Shown here in pieces: positions 8,236 through 15,965 of a stretch of DNA of 64,000 nucleotides. The stretch is from assembly GCF_016900775.1 (NCBI RefSeq), contig NZ_JACJKN010000006.1, positions 1-64,000 of the forward strand, given 5' to 3'. The translations under genes were made by a program, and so were the position numbers. Origin of the DNA: Olsenella uli. GTDB lineage: Bacteria > Actinomycetota > Coriobacteriia > Coriobacteriales > Atopobiaceae. The notes below the pieces were generated by a model that was not told the origin of the DNA, ran no database searches, and saw only the letters and a list, made by a program, of their open reading frames with translations. Within the stretch, counting starts at the first letter, position 1. Each line of letters begins with the position of its first letter.

Positions 8236-9420
8236 ATGAGAGAAACGATCAACATCGGCCGCACCATCGCGCGTGAGCGCCGCCGCAGGGGCGTCACGCA
8301 GGAGACGCTGGCCGCCCACCTGAGCGTCTCTAAGGCCGCCGTCTCAAAGTGGGAGCTCGGCCAGAGCCTGCCGGACGTGAGCCTGCTGCCGCGCATCGCC
8401 GCGTACTTCTCGCTTTCTTTGGACGAGCTCTTCGACTGGCGCGACGAGCTCACCCAGGAGGAGTCCGCCGCGCTCTACGCCGAGGTCTACGCGCTGGGCG
8501 AGAAGGACCTCGCCGCCGCGCACGAGCGGCTGCGCGAGCTTGCTGCCGCGCATTATTCCGACGTGAACCTGCTGCTCATGCTGGCGTCGCTCCTTACGGT
8601 GTGGGCGGCGGGCATGGCCACGCCGTTCGCGCCGGCGGGGGAGAAGGACGGCGCGCTCGAGGCCGCCGCGCTCACGGACGAGGCGCTCGCCCTGCTCGAC
8701 CGCGTGCTCGAGCTGTCCACGGACCCCTCGACTCTCTACCTTGCGCAGCAGCAGAAGGCCACGACGCTCTTCCAGGCGGAGCGGCACGAGGAGGCCGCGG
8801 CGCTCCTGGAGCCGCTCGTGCGCCGGCAGGACGCGGGCGCGCCGACGATGCTCCTGGCCTCGGCCTACCGCAAGCTCGGCCGTGATGATGACGCCCTCGA
8901 CCTCCTGCAGGCGGAGCGCCTTCGCGCGGCGAGCTTCGTGCTCTCTTCGCTCATGCAGGAGGTGGGGATGCGGGGCGACGCGGCCTTCGCACGGGCGGCC
9001 GGCGACGCTGCCGAGGCGGTCTTTGCGGCGCTGGGCATGGGCGCGGTGAACCCGTTCTTCTCGGCCACGATGGCCTTTGAGGTGGCCGAGACCCTGCGTC
9101 GCGCGGGCGAGAAGGACGAGGCGCTCGCGGCGCTTGCGCGGGCGGTCGACGCCGTGGCGGCCGACCCGGCGGGCCCGGACCCGTCCGACTCCCCGCTCTG
9201 GGACCGCATGGCCGGGCGCCTCGACCCCGCCCGGGCCGGCGAGGCCTGGGCCGAGCACAAGGCGCGACAGCTGGATGACCTGCGCCGCGCCCTGCTCCAG
9301 CAGGCCGCCGAGCGGGTGACCTCCCCCGAGTGGCGCGACCTCGCCGGAGACGATCCCCGCTACCAGGAGATCGTCGACGCGGCGACGCGTCCTTCCGGCG
9401 AGGAGGCGACGAGCCGGTGA
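8236..9420 (+). CDS. XRE-family regulator with TPR-like C-terminal region
   Basis: 394 aa from ATG at 8236, preceded by GAGGGAG. Residues about 6-60 are a helix-turn-helix (VTQETLAAHLSVSKAAVSKWE). The remainder is alanine-rich and helical, with repeated pairs such as LAQQQKATTLFQAERHEEAA and LLASAYRKLGRDDDALDLL that fit TPR units. Such proteins are regulators whose helical solenoid senses a peptide or partner protein. The start codon lies on the far side of a gap from the divergent GAP-family operon. A short coupled frame and an Abi-type gene follow downstream. Confidence 0.82.
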   Translation: MRETINIGRTIARERRRRGVTQETLAAHLSVSKAAVSKWELGQSLPDVSLLPRIAAYFSLSLDELFDWRDELTQEESAALYAEVYALGEKDLAAAHERLRELAAAHYSDVNLLLMLASLLTVWAAGMATPFAPAGEKDGALEAAALTDEALALLDRVLELSTDPSTLYLAQQQKATTLFQAERHEEAAALLEPLVRRQDAGAPTMLLASAYRKLGRDDDALDLLQAERLRAASFVLSSLMQEVGMRGDAAFARAAGDAAEAVFAALGMGAVNPFFSATMAFEVAETLRRAGEKDEALAALARAVDAVAADPAGPDPSDSPLWDRMAGRLDPARAGEAWAEHKARQLDDLRRALLQQAAERVTSPEWRDLAGDDPRYQEIVDAATRPSGEEATSR

Positions 9421-9551
9421 CAGATTTCGACCCCGCTGCCAAGGCCTCGCTGCGCGACCTGCTCGCCCGCCTTGCGCGTGACAGCCTCGTCGTCATGGTC
9501 GATCACGAGGGGCTCTTCGACGGCGTGGCCGATCAGGTGATGAGGCTCTGA
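9417..9551 (+). CDS. Small protein of unknown function, overlapping the XRE/TPR gene
   Basis: A 44-codon frame whose GTG overlaps the TGA stop of the preceding gene (GTGA), with GAGGAGG ten bases upstream inside that gene. The product is helical (DPAAKASLRDLLARLARDSLVVMV), with no recognised domain. The overlap and ribosome site suggest translational coupling. Because it is short, it could also be spurious. Confidence 0.45.
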   Translation: MTDFDPAAKASLRDLLARLARDSLVVMVDHEGLFDGVADQVMRL

Positions 9552-9602
9552 GCTTCTCGGCCACTGATAGAATGGTCTCCCGCGGAACCGAGGAGGCCGC
9601 TC

Positions 9603-10640
9603 GTGACGGATTCGACGGAGAGATGCAAACTCGAGAATCGCCTGGATGAGAAGATAGCAACGCCTGCCCACAAGCCTTTCATGACGCCCACGCAACTCGT
9701 TGCCGCCCTCAAGGCACGCGGCGTGACCTTCGAGCGGTGCTCGGAGGGGGAGGCCGCCGACTACCTGACCCATGCCAACAACTACCTTCGCGCGGCGTCA
9801 TACCGCAAGCTCTATCCCATGCAGATAGAGGGGAAGCGCGCCGGCGAGTACGTTGGCCTCGACTTCGAAGCTCTTCGCCGCCTGTCATCTGCCGACCGCG
9901 TGCTGCGGTCGGCCCTTCGAGAGATTTGCATCGACGTCGAGCACTTCGCGCGCGTTTGCCTGCTCAACCGAGCGATCGTCGAGGGCGAGGACGGCTATCA
10001 GATCGTGGAAGACTACCTCGCCGACCTTACGCCACGTGACCACGCACGCGTTACGGGCGGGCTTGGGTGGCGTGCCCGGGACGGTGAGTCGCGTGATGAG
10101 TACTCTGGAGCTCTCATTGCTCACTATCGCGTCGAAGGCTACCCGTTGTGGGTTTTCCTCGAGGTGGTTGAGTTCGGGCGCTTCTGCGACCTGTGGCTCT
10201 TCTGTGCTCGTAGGTGGGGCGACCGCGACATGAGGCGCCTGCACTACGTCCTCAAGTCCGTCAAGGCCATCAGAAACGCCGTTTGTCACAACAGCTGCAT
10301 CATCAACGGTTTCTCCGTAACGTCTGAGCGGGCAGATTTCCCGACCTCGAATCCTATTGCCGCCTCCATGAACGAGCACGGTCTCAAGAGCAGCAAGTCA
10401 CGTCGCTCAAAGATGAGGAACCTTCGGGTTGCCCAGATAGCCGCCGTGCTCTTTGCATCGAGCGAGTTCTGCAGGCGTGAGTCCACACGCACACGCCATT
10501 CCGAGGCAATGGAAACCGTCCGAGAGGCGTTCGATGCCGTCCGGCCCCTCTGCCCTGCCGATGGGTCGCTTACGTCATACTTCGATTTCATCATGAAGCT
10601 CGTTGACATTTGGACGCCGAAACGGGCACAATTCGAATAG
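9603..10640 (+). CDS. Abi_2-family abortive-infection-type protein (HEPN RNase motif)
   Basis: 345 aa from GTG at 9603, with GAGGAGG upstream. It fits the Abi_2 (AbiD/AbiF-like) family: an N-terminal DYLTHANNYLRAASYRKLYP block, a central LREICIDVEHFARVCLLNR block and the C-terminal LKSVKAIRNAVCHNS. The last contains R224-N-A-V-C-H229, the R-X4-H motif of HEPN ribonucleases. Such proteins cause growth arrest by RNA cleavage upon phage infection in characterised relatives; that role is inferred here. A TAGAAT (about 9567) supplies a likely own promoter and hairpin terminators follow. GC bias is lower than in neighbours, consistent with acquired DNA. Confidence 0.85.
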   Translation: MTDSTERCKLENRLDEKIATPAHKPFMTPTQLVAALKARGVTFERCSEGEAADYLTHANNYLRAASYRKLYPMQIEGKRAGEYVGLDFEALRRLSSADRVLRSALREICIDVEHFARVCLLNRAIVEGEDGYQIVEDYLADLTPRDHARVTGGLGWRARDGESRDEYSGALIAHYRVEGYPLWVFLEVVEFGRFCDLWLFCARRWGDRDMRRLHYVLKSVKAIRNAVCHNSCIINGFSVTSERADFPTSNPIAASMNEHGLKSSKSRRSKMRNLRVAQIAAVLFASSEFCRRESTRTRHSEAMETVREAFDAVRPLCPADGSLTSYFDFIMKLVDIWTPKRAQFE

Positions 10641-10644
10641 ATGT

Positions 10645-10698
10645 AAAACCTTCGGGTTTTGTAAGGGCGTGTCCGCATAGCGGATGCGCTCTAGTTTT
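10645..10698 (+). terminator. Tandem hairpin terminators after the Abi_2 gene
   Basis: AAAACC-TTCG-GGTTTT (10645-10660) is followed by GCGTGTCCGC...GCGGATGCGC (10667-10689) and a T run (10694-10698). Confidence 0.7.
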
Positions 10699-10866
10699 TA
10701 TCGTTGTCCGTTCCGAGGTTATCCTCGCAAAACGGCAGAATCAGCATTTTGACAGGTTCTTCTCGCCCGCGCTTTGTTGCGATTCCGCTCAACTTTCGGA
10801 CGCATTGGCCCACGAGCCTAGAATCTCCGCAGCAGCGGGACAGGCCCGCTGCGCAAGGGAGGCGCA

Positions 10867-11622
10867 ATGAAGACCATCGGACTCATCGGCGGTATGAGTT
10901 GGGAGAGTACCGTCACCTATTACCAGGTCATCAACCGCGTGGTGGCGGAGCGGCTGGGCGGGCTCCACTCCGCCCGCATCGTCCTCTACAGCGTGGATTT
11001 CGACGAGATAGAGCGCTGCCAGTCGTCGGGAGACTGGGACAGGAGCGCCCAGATCCTCGCCGGCGCGGCGCGCGCCCTCGAGCGGGCCGGCGCGGACATG
11101 GTCCTCATCTGCACCAACACCATGCACAAGGTGGCGGGCGAGGTCGCATCGGCGGTCGGCATACCGCTGCTCCACATCGCAGACATGACGGCAGACGCAC
11201 TCGAGGGCGCGGGCGTGGCCACGGTGGGACTCCTCGGCACCCGCTACACCATGGAGCAGGACTTCTATACGGGCGTCCTCGAGCGTCGTGGCCTCACCGT
11301 GCTCACGCCGGGCGAGAAGGACCGCGCCCTCGTGAACCGCGTGATCTTCGACGAGCTCTGCCGCGGCGAGATCCGCGACGGCTCCCGCGCCGAGTTCCTC
11401 CGCATCATCGACGACCTCGCCGCGCGCGGCGCGCAGGGCGTCATCCTCGGCTGCACGGAGATCGGCCTGCTCGTCCGCCCGCAGGACACGGACGTCCCGC
11501 TCTTTGACACCACCCTCATCCACGCGCGCGGCGCCGCCCTCGCCGCGCTGGGGGAGGAGCCCGTCGAAGGGCCGTGCGGGCGCCGCACTGCTTCCGCCGC
11601 TGCAACGACCGCGAGTTTCTAA
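10867..11622 (+). CDS. Aspartate/glutamate racemase family protein
   Basis: 251 aa from ATG at 10867 with AAGGGAGG upstream. The N-terminus MKTIGLIGGMSWEST is characteristic of the aspartate-racemase branch of the Asp/Glu racemase family. The two catalytic cysteines are present: C82 in ICTNTMH and C194 in ILGCTEIGLL. PLP-independent racemization of aspartate (or a related amino acid) in the cytoplasm is the expected reaction, supplying D-amino acids for the wall or for use as nutrient. The last ~15 residues are low complexity (Ala/Ser/Thr). It is monocistronic, convergent with the two-component operon. Confidence 0.88.
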   Translation: MKTIGLIGGMSWESTVTYYQVINRVVAERLGGLHSARIVLYSVDFDEIERCQSSGDWDRSAQILAGAARALERAGADMVLICTNTMHKVAGEVASAVGIPLLHIADMTADALEGAGVATVGLLGTRYTMEQDFYTGVLERRGLTVLTPGEKDRALVNRVIFDELCRGEIRDGSRAEFLRIIDDLAARGAQGVILGCTEIGLLVRPQDTDVPLFDTTLIHARGAALAALGEEPVEGPCGRRTASAAATTASF

Positions 11623-11626
11623 GCAC

Positions 11627-11678
11627 AAAAAGAAGGCCATCTACCTGCGAATACTCGCATCGTCTCAGGTAGATGGCC
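11627..11678 (-). terminator. Intrinsic terminator of the lantibiotic-protection-type operon
   Basis: A 13-bp stem (GGCCATCTACCTG at 11635-11647 pairing with 11666-11678) is followed on the minus strand by TTCTTTTTG. It ends the histidine kinase transcript. Confidence 0.85.
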
Positions 11679-11715
11679 GCTTAGGAAAGTGGGGTGGTTG
11701 CAGCCGTGCGGAGGG

Positions 11716-13176
11716 TCATCGCGCGCGGAGCGGGATTGTGATGCCGGCCACGGCCCCGCCCGAGGCGCGGTTGGCGAGAAGGACATTGCCGCCGTGGGCG
11801 CGGGCGGCCTCCGCCGCCGCGTAGAGGCCGAGGCCATAGTGGCGCTCGCCGCCGCGCGCGGCGCGGGAGGCGTCGTCGGTGAAGAGGCGCTCGCATCCGT
11901 GCTCGAGGGCGGCGGGGGAGAAGCCCGGCCCGTCATCGGCGACCTCGATGACCAGCGCCTCATCTGTAAGCGAGCACGAGAGCTCGACGCGCGAGCGCGC
12001 GTGCTCGGCGGCGTTGGCGACGAGGTTCGCGGCGGCGCGTGCCAGGGCGGCGCGGTCGAGCGGGGCCTCGGGCGCGCCCGCGACGGCAGGGGCGACGTCC
12101 GCGACGAGCTCCACGCCGTGCGCCCGCGCGACGGGCCCGGCCTCGGCCACGACCTGCGCGCAGAGCGCCGCCGGCCGCACGGGCGCCTTTGCCGGCGCAT
12201 CCTGCCCGCGCGACGCCTCGATGAGCAGGCGCACGTAGCCGTCCAGGCGCTCGGCACCGGCGGCGATGTCGCGCGCCGCGGCCGCGAGCTCGCCGTCCCT
12301 CTCACCCGGCGCGCCGCCGCCCAGCTCCTCCGCCACGAAGTCGGCGTTGGCGCGCAGGACCGTGAGCGGGGTCTTGAGGTCGTGCGCGAGCGAGGCCACC
12401 TGCCCGCGCTGCTCGCGCTCCGCCTGCCAGCGTGCGTCGAGCGACTCGGCGAGGGAGGCCCGCATGGCGTCCATCGCGTCGAGGACGTCGTTCACCTCGC
12501 GCACGTTGGTGCGGCGCACGGAGAAGTCGAGCTCCTCGCGGCCGACGCGCGCCGCGGCCTCCGCGAGCGGCGCCATCTTGCGGGAGATCACGCGCGCGGC
12601 CCGGCGCGCCACGAGCGCGAGCGCGAGCGCGCTGCCCGCCACGCCGGCGGCGAGCATGAGGTCCTGCGGGTTGGGGAGCAGGCCGGCGAGGTCGCGCGAG
12701 ACCCACTGCGGCAGGTACTCGCTGACGAGCGCGCACGCGCCGCCGTCCGCGAGCGGGAACGCGGCGTAGGTGAGGCCCGAGCCGCCGCCCTCTATCTCCA
12801 CCGTGCCCGGCTCGGCGGCGAGCGCCGCGCGGGCCATCTCCGCCGCGGCCTCGAGCCGCGCCCCCTCGAGATCCGTCATCAGCGCGCCGCCGCGCGCGTC
12901 CGTGACGAGGTAGCGGTAGGCCGTCGGTATGTCCTGCGGCCCGTGGACGCCCTCGTGCGCCAGGTCCTCCGCGACCTCGCGCACGTTGGCGGGCCCCCAG
13001 CTCGCCTGGTAGACCCATCCCAGGTTGATGGCCGCGGAGATCGCCATGAACGCGAGGAGCCACGCCAGAGCAACCGCCGCGAACGCGTAGGCGAAGTAGC
13101 GCGCGATCACAAAGGAGAGCGGCAGGCCGGCGTGCAAAGGTGCCTGTCCCTTTTGCACGGTCCCTAGAGCTGCCAC
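11716..13176 (-). CDS. Sensor histidine kinase of the lantibiotic-protection-type locus
   Basis: Up to 486 aa. Two membrane segments (about 22-52 and 173-192) flank an extracellular sensor of about 120 residues. A HAMP-like linker, an H-box SLAHDLKTPLTV (H265) and N/G boxes (NLVANAAEHA, DDGPGFSP, HYGLGLY) complete a typical kinase. It pairs with the OmpR-type regulator immediately upstream, whose stop codon it overlaps if translation starts at GTG 13176 (GTG 13161 is the alternative). A 27-bp palindromic repeat (13132-13158) lies inside the 5' end and encodes the residues VQKGQAPLH. The real conserved protein probably begins just after this. Likely role: sensing a peptide antibiotic or wall damage. 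Confidence 0.88.
   Translation of the reverse strand: MAALGTVQKGQAPLHAGLPLSFVIARYFAYAFAAVALAWLLAFMAISAAINLGWVYQASWGPANVREVAEDLAHEGVHGPQDIPTAYRYLVTDARGGALMTDLEGARLEAAAEMARAALAAEPGTVEIEGGGSGLTYAAFPLADGGACALVSEYLPQWVSRDLAGLLPNPQDLMLAAGVAGSALALALVARRAARVISRKMAPLAEAAARVGREELDFSVRRTNVREVNDVLDAMDAMRASLAESLDARWQAEREQRGQVASLAHDLKTPLTVLRANADFVAEELGGGAPGERDGELAAAARDIAAGAERLDGYVRLLIEASRGQDAPAKAPVRPAALCAQVVAEAGPVARAHGVELVADVAPAVAGAPEAPLDRAALARAAANLVANAAEHARSRVELSCSLTDEALVIEVADDGPGFSPAALEHGCERLFTDDASRAARGGERHYGLGLYAAAEAARAHGGNVLLANRASGGAVAGITIPLRAR
13132..13158. repeat. 27-bp palindromic repeat, family B (GTGCAAA...TTTGCAC)
   Basis: Ends GTGCAAA and TTTGCAC are inverted; the core is GGTGCCTGTCCC. It starts 5 nt after the stop of the response regulator gene and is read in frame at the N-terminus of the kinase. 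Relatives are at 35527-35553 and 37384-37410. Confidence 0.85.
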
Positions 13177-13826
13177 TTGTACCCCATTCCCCAGACGGTC
13201 GCAATTGGGTCGGCGCCGGCTGCGGCGAGCTTCTTGCGCGCGCGGCTGACCTGCATGGAGATGGCCGTGTCGTCGGCGTCGCTCTCCCAGCCGAGCACGG
13301 CCTCGCGAATCTGGGCGCGGCTCATGACCTGCCCGGGGTGGCGGGCCAGAAGCTCGCAGATGGCGTACTCGGTGGGCGTGAGCGAAAGGGCGCGGCCGCC
13401 CACGGAGAGCTCGCGCGCACCGAGGTCGAGCCGCACGTCGCCGAAGGCGAGGGCGTGCGCGTGCGGCCGGCGCTCGCGGCGCAGGTGGGCGGCCACCTTG
13501 GCGCGCAGCTCGGCGGCGCCGAAGGGCTTGCGGACGTAGTCGTCGGCCCCCAGGCCGTAGCCGGTGACGGCGTCCTCCTCGGCCACGCGCGCGGTGAGGA
13601 AGATGATGGGCCCGTCAAAGGAGGGGCGAATCTGCCTCACGAGCTCGAAGCCGTCGAGCCCCGGCATCATGACGTCACAGAGCACGAGGTCAAAGCGGGC
13701 AAGGTCCATGCCCGGCACGCTCCTGGGGTCGGTGACGCGCACGACCTCGTGGCCGTCGCGTGACAGGACGCGCGCGAGGGCGTCCAGGATCGCCCGCTCG
13801 TCGTCTATCGCCAGAATGCGCGCCAT
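13164..13826 (-). CDS. OmpR-family response regulator of the lantibiotic-protection-type locus
   Basis: 220 aa from ATG at 13826, with GAGGGGG upstream. The receiver domain has the acidic pocket DDE (near residue 10), phospho-acceptor D in LVLCDVMMPG, T in FLTARV and K in VRKPF. A winged-helix DNA-binding domain follows (SLTPTEYAICELLARHPGQV, then VWGMGYKW). The likely binding site, a CGTTA direct repeat with an 11-bp period, lies just upstream (13870-13886) and again before the ABC operon (16728-16744), arguing for autoregulation and control of that transporter. Confidence 0.9.
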   Translation of the reverse strand: MARILAIDDERAILDALARVLSRDGHEVVRVTDPRSVPGMDLARFDLVLCDVMMPGLDGFELVRQIRPSFDGPIIFLTARVAEEDAVTGYGLGADDYVRKPFGAAELRAKVAAHLRRERRPHAHALAFGDVRLDLGARELSVGGRALSLTPTEYAICELLARHPGQVMSRAQIREAVLGWESDADDTAISMQVSRARKKLAAAGADPIATVWGMGYKWQL

Positions 13827-13869
13827 CTCTCGCCCCCTCGCTCGCCCAAGACCAGTCTGGCGCCCAATT

Positions 13870-13886
13870 CTAACGAAGGTGTAACG
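13870..13886 (-). promoter_or_regulatory. Candidate response-regulator box upstream of RR-HK genes
   Basis: Minus-strand sequence CGTTACACCTTCGTTAG: two CGTTA half-sites 11 bp apart, running into a TAGAAT -10-like hexamer. The same arrangement precedes the ABC operon at 16728-16744. Confidence 0.65.
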
Positions 13887-13897
13887 GGGGTACTTCT

Positions 13898-13966
13898 GCC
13901 GACGTCGCATACCCCGACTTTTTGGGCCAAATTTGAGCCCAAAATGTCGGGGTATGCGACGTCGGC
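13898..13966. repeat. Long near-perfect palindrome (69 bp)
   Basis: Arms of about 31 bp (starting GCCGACGTCGCATACCCCG) with one or two mismatches surround AAATTT. It lies between the YxeA gene and the response regulator and could act as a terminator/insulator, or be the remnant of a mobile palindromic element. No T run follows either arm, so a classical terminator is uncertain. Confidence 0.85.
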
Positions 13967-13970
13967 CAAT

Positions 13971-14372
13971 CTATCCCAGCGCGTCGAGGGCCTTTGGGGG
14001 CACGCCTGTCCTGTCGCATGCCCGGTAGCGTACCCCAGATCCGCCGCGGGCCTCGATCTCGAGCCAGCCCCCGCCGTCCGACTCCCGCCCGAAGAAGATG
14101 AGCTGGAGCCCCCGGACGTTGCCGTCGGCGTCTGCCGCCGTCACAAGGTAGACGTAGTTGGTGCCGGCGCCCGTGGCGTCGGCGTAGGAGCTCGTGTGGC
14201 TTCCGGGCACGGGCGCGGGCGCCCACATGGTGACCTCCGGGTTGGGCAGAACACGGTCGGAGACGGAGCGCAGGGCCGGTCCCCAGCCGGCGTCGAGCAG
14301 GGTATTCCCGCCCAGGATGAGCGCCGCGGCGAGGAGGGCGAGCACGGCGGCGGCGAGCGGCTTCCTACGCAT
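13971..14372 (-). CDS. YxeA-family (DUF1093-like) small secreted/lipid-anchored protein
   Basis: 133 aa. ATG at 14372 overlaps the stop of the permease gene upstream. A single N-terminal membrane segment (PLAAAVLALLAAALILGG) is followed by an extracellular domain with SYADATGAGTNYVYLV and the C-terminal GSGVRYRACDRTGVP. YxeA-like proteins are regularly found downstream of LanFEG/bacitracin-type ABC transporters in Gram-positives; their function is not established, and a helper role in peptide sensing or immunity is inferred. No leaderless or leader-peptide bacteriocin gene is seen beside it. Confidence 0.65.
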   Translation of the reverse strand: MRRKPLAAAVLALLAAALILGGNTLLDAGWGPALRSVSDRVLPNPEVTMWAPAPVPGSHTSSYADATGAGTNYVYLVTAADADGNVRGLQLIFFGRESDGGGWLEIEARGGSGVRYRACDRTGVPPKALDALG

Positions 14373-15174
14373 CGGCCCTCCCGTCCTCGAAGCGGCGGAA
14401 CCAGGTGAGAAGGGCGACGACGGCCGCGAGGGAGAGCGCGGCGCCGGCGAGCGCGGTCGCGGCGAGCGGCCCCGCCGTGCGCGCGACGTCGATGAAGGCC
14501 TCCACCCCGAGCGACCCCAGGCGCGCGGGCCACGCAAACGGGACCCAGGAGAGCGGGGTCGCCAGCGCGCCGGTGAGCTCGCCCGTCATGAGGCCGTGCG
14601 CAAGCCCGCCCACCGAGAAGAATGCGAGGAGCGTGCCCGCCGCGCCCGTGCCGATGGACGCGTTGCGGCCGAGGCGCAGGGCCAGCGCGAGCCCAAGCGT
14701 GTAGAGCGGCAGGCTGCCGAGCACGGTGAGCGCCCAGGCGGCCGTGAGCGGCGCGGGCCCGAGCGGCAGGCGGCCGGCTGCGGCGAGCACGGCCCCGAAC
14801 ACGCCGAGCGCCACGGCCAGCGCGCCTGCGCCGAGCGCCGCAAGGGCGAGCCACTTCGCCGCGACGGCACGCCCGCGCGAGGGGATCGCCGTGAGGTTGG
14901 CGAGGCGCCCGGCGGCGCGCTCCTCGTCCACGGCGAGCCCGCAGACGATGGCGGACATGAGGGGTATGAGGGCGCCGAGGAACTGGGCGTAGGCGTCCGC
15001 GCCCAGCGCCGGGTCCCATCGGGCGACGGAGAAGTACTCGCCGCAGGCAAGGCCGGCGGCCAGGCCGCAGACGAGGTGCACCGCCACGAGCGGGGAGCGT
15101 GCCAGGCGCAGGGCCTCGGACCGAAGGGCCCGCGCGAGCGTCATGCGCGGCGTCGGGTCAAAGAGTCGTGCCAT
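14365..15174 (-). CDS. Lantibiotic-protection-type ABC transporter permease (LanG-like)
   Basis: 269 aa from ATG at 15174 (a GTG at 15183 is possible). Six hydrophobic segments are visible, and the N-terminus LARALRSEALRLARSPLVAVHLVCG matches the amphipathic start of LanE/LanG permeases. It is the second permease of the operon ATPase-permease-permease-YxeA, six bases after the first. The pair is expected to form the membrane part of an exporter that expels lantibiotics from the membrane. Confidence 0.8.
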   Translation of the reverse strand: MARLFDPTPRMTLARALRSEALRLARSPLVAVHLVCGLAAGLACGEYFSVARWDPALGADAYAQFLGALIPLMSAIVCGLAVDEERAAGRLANLTAIPSRGRAVAAKWLALAALGAGALAVALGVFGAVLAAAGRLPLGPAPLTAAWALTVLGSLPLYTLGLALALRLGRNASIGTGAAGTLLAFFSVGGLAHGLMTGELTGALATPLSWVPFAWPARLGSLGVEAFIDVARTAGPLAATALAGAALSLAAVVALLTWFRRFEDGRADA

Positions 15175-15179
15175 GGCGA

Positions 15180-15965
15180 TCACCGCTCCTCGGAGTGCGC
15201 GAACCAGGCCGCGCCCGCCGCCGTGAGCGCGACGAACGCGAGCGCGCAGACCAGAAGGCCGGCCAGCGTGAGCACGCCGTCCGCTGCGAGCGCCCCGCCG
15301 AGCGCCATGTCCGCCGCGAGCGGCTCGCCGCTCGGCAGCACGGGGATGAAGCTCGTGGGGATGACCATGCTCGCCGACGGCGGGAAGAGCTGCGGCAGCG
15401 GCACCAGCGACCATGCGAACCCGCCTACGAGCTGCACGGCAAGCGGGCAGAAGATGCCCGCGAGCATGCCGAGGCGCGCCGTGGCCCAGAGCCCCGCCGG
15501 GATCATCCACGCCGCGGTCAGCGTGTTGACGAGCGCGCAGCAGAGCATCGTGAGCGCGCCGGCCGCCGTGAGGCCCTGGGCGGAGAACGCGGACCCGGCG
15601 AGGTAGATGCCAAAGACCACGAGGTTGGAGAGGGAGAGAAGTGCCAGACACCAGAGCGCCTTGGCCCACCAGGACCTCTCGAGCGGCACGCCCAGCCCCA
15701 GCACGCCCCGCATCCGCGCCCGCGCGTCCGCCTGCGCGACGCACGCCACCACGAGCGAGAGCGCCACGGGCAAAAAGAGCGCGTACCAGTAGTTCCACGC
15801 GCTGAAGGACTGCACGCCCTGGTAGGGCATCGCGCCGAGCAGCGGCATCGGCAGCGCCATGAGGACGGCGATGCGCGCCGGCGCCGAGTGGCGCGACTTC
15901 AGCGCCTCGGCCCGGAAGGCCGCACCGCACGACCTGACAAACGACCCGGTCACCTTTGTCATCAT
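15180..15965 (-). CDS. Lantibiotic-protection-type ABC transporter permease (LanE-like), repeat-encoded N-terminus
   Basis: 261 aa. The ATG at 15965 overlaps the stop of the ATPase gene (ATGA). Six hydrophobic segments, the SFSAWNYWYALFLPVALSLV block and a long extracellular loop before VIPTSFIPVLPSGEP fit the LanE/MutE family. Residues 3-11 (TKVTGSFVR) are encoded by a 27-bp palindromic repeat that directly follows the ATPase stop codon. The conserved protein body starts at about residue 13 (GAAFRAEALKSRHSAPARI). The repeat thus extends an otherwise normal permease by roughly ten residues. Confidence 0.85.
   Translation of the reverse strand: MMTKVTGSFVRSCGAAFRAEALKSRHSAPARIAVLMALPMPLLGAMPYQGVQSFSAWNYWYALFLPVALSLVVACVAQADARARMRGVLGLGVPLERSWWAKALWCLALLSLSNLVVFGIYLAGSAFSAQGLTAAGALTMLCCALVNTLTAAWMIPAGLWATARLGMLAGIFCPLAVQLVGGFAWSLVPLPQLFPPSASMVIPTSFIPVLPSGEPLAADMALGGALAADGVLTLAGLLVCALAFVALTAAGAAWFAHSEER
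15935..15961. repeat. 27-bp palindromic repeat, family A, in frame in permease
   Basis: On the minus strand it starts TGACAAAGGTGACC and ends TTTGTCA. It begins immediately after the ATPase TGA and encodes the start of the permease. Confidence 0.9.

Noticed and set aside
13827-13970. Lantibiotic or other bacteriocin precursor gene in the LanFEG-like locus
   Set aside because: The gap holds only an operator and a palindrome; no leader peptide with a Cys/Ser/Thr-rich core is seen in any frame.
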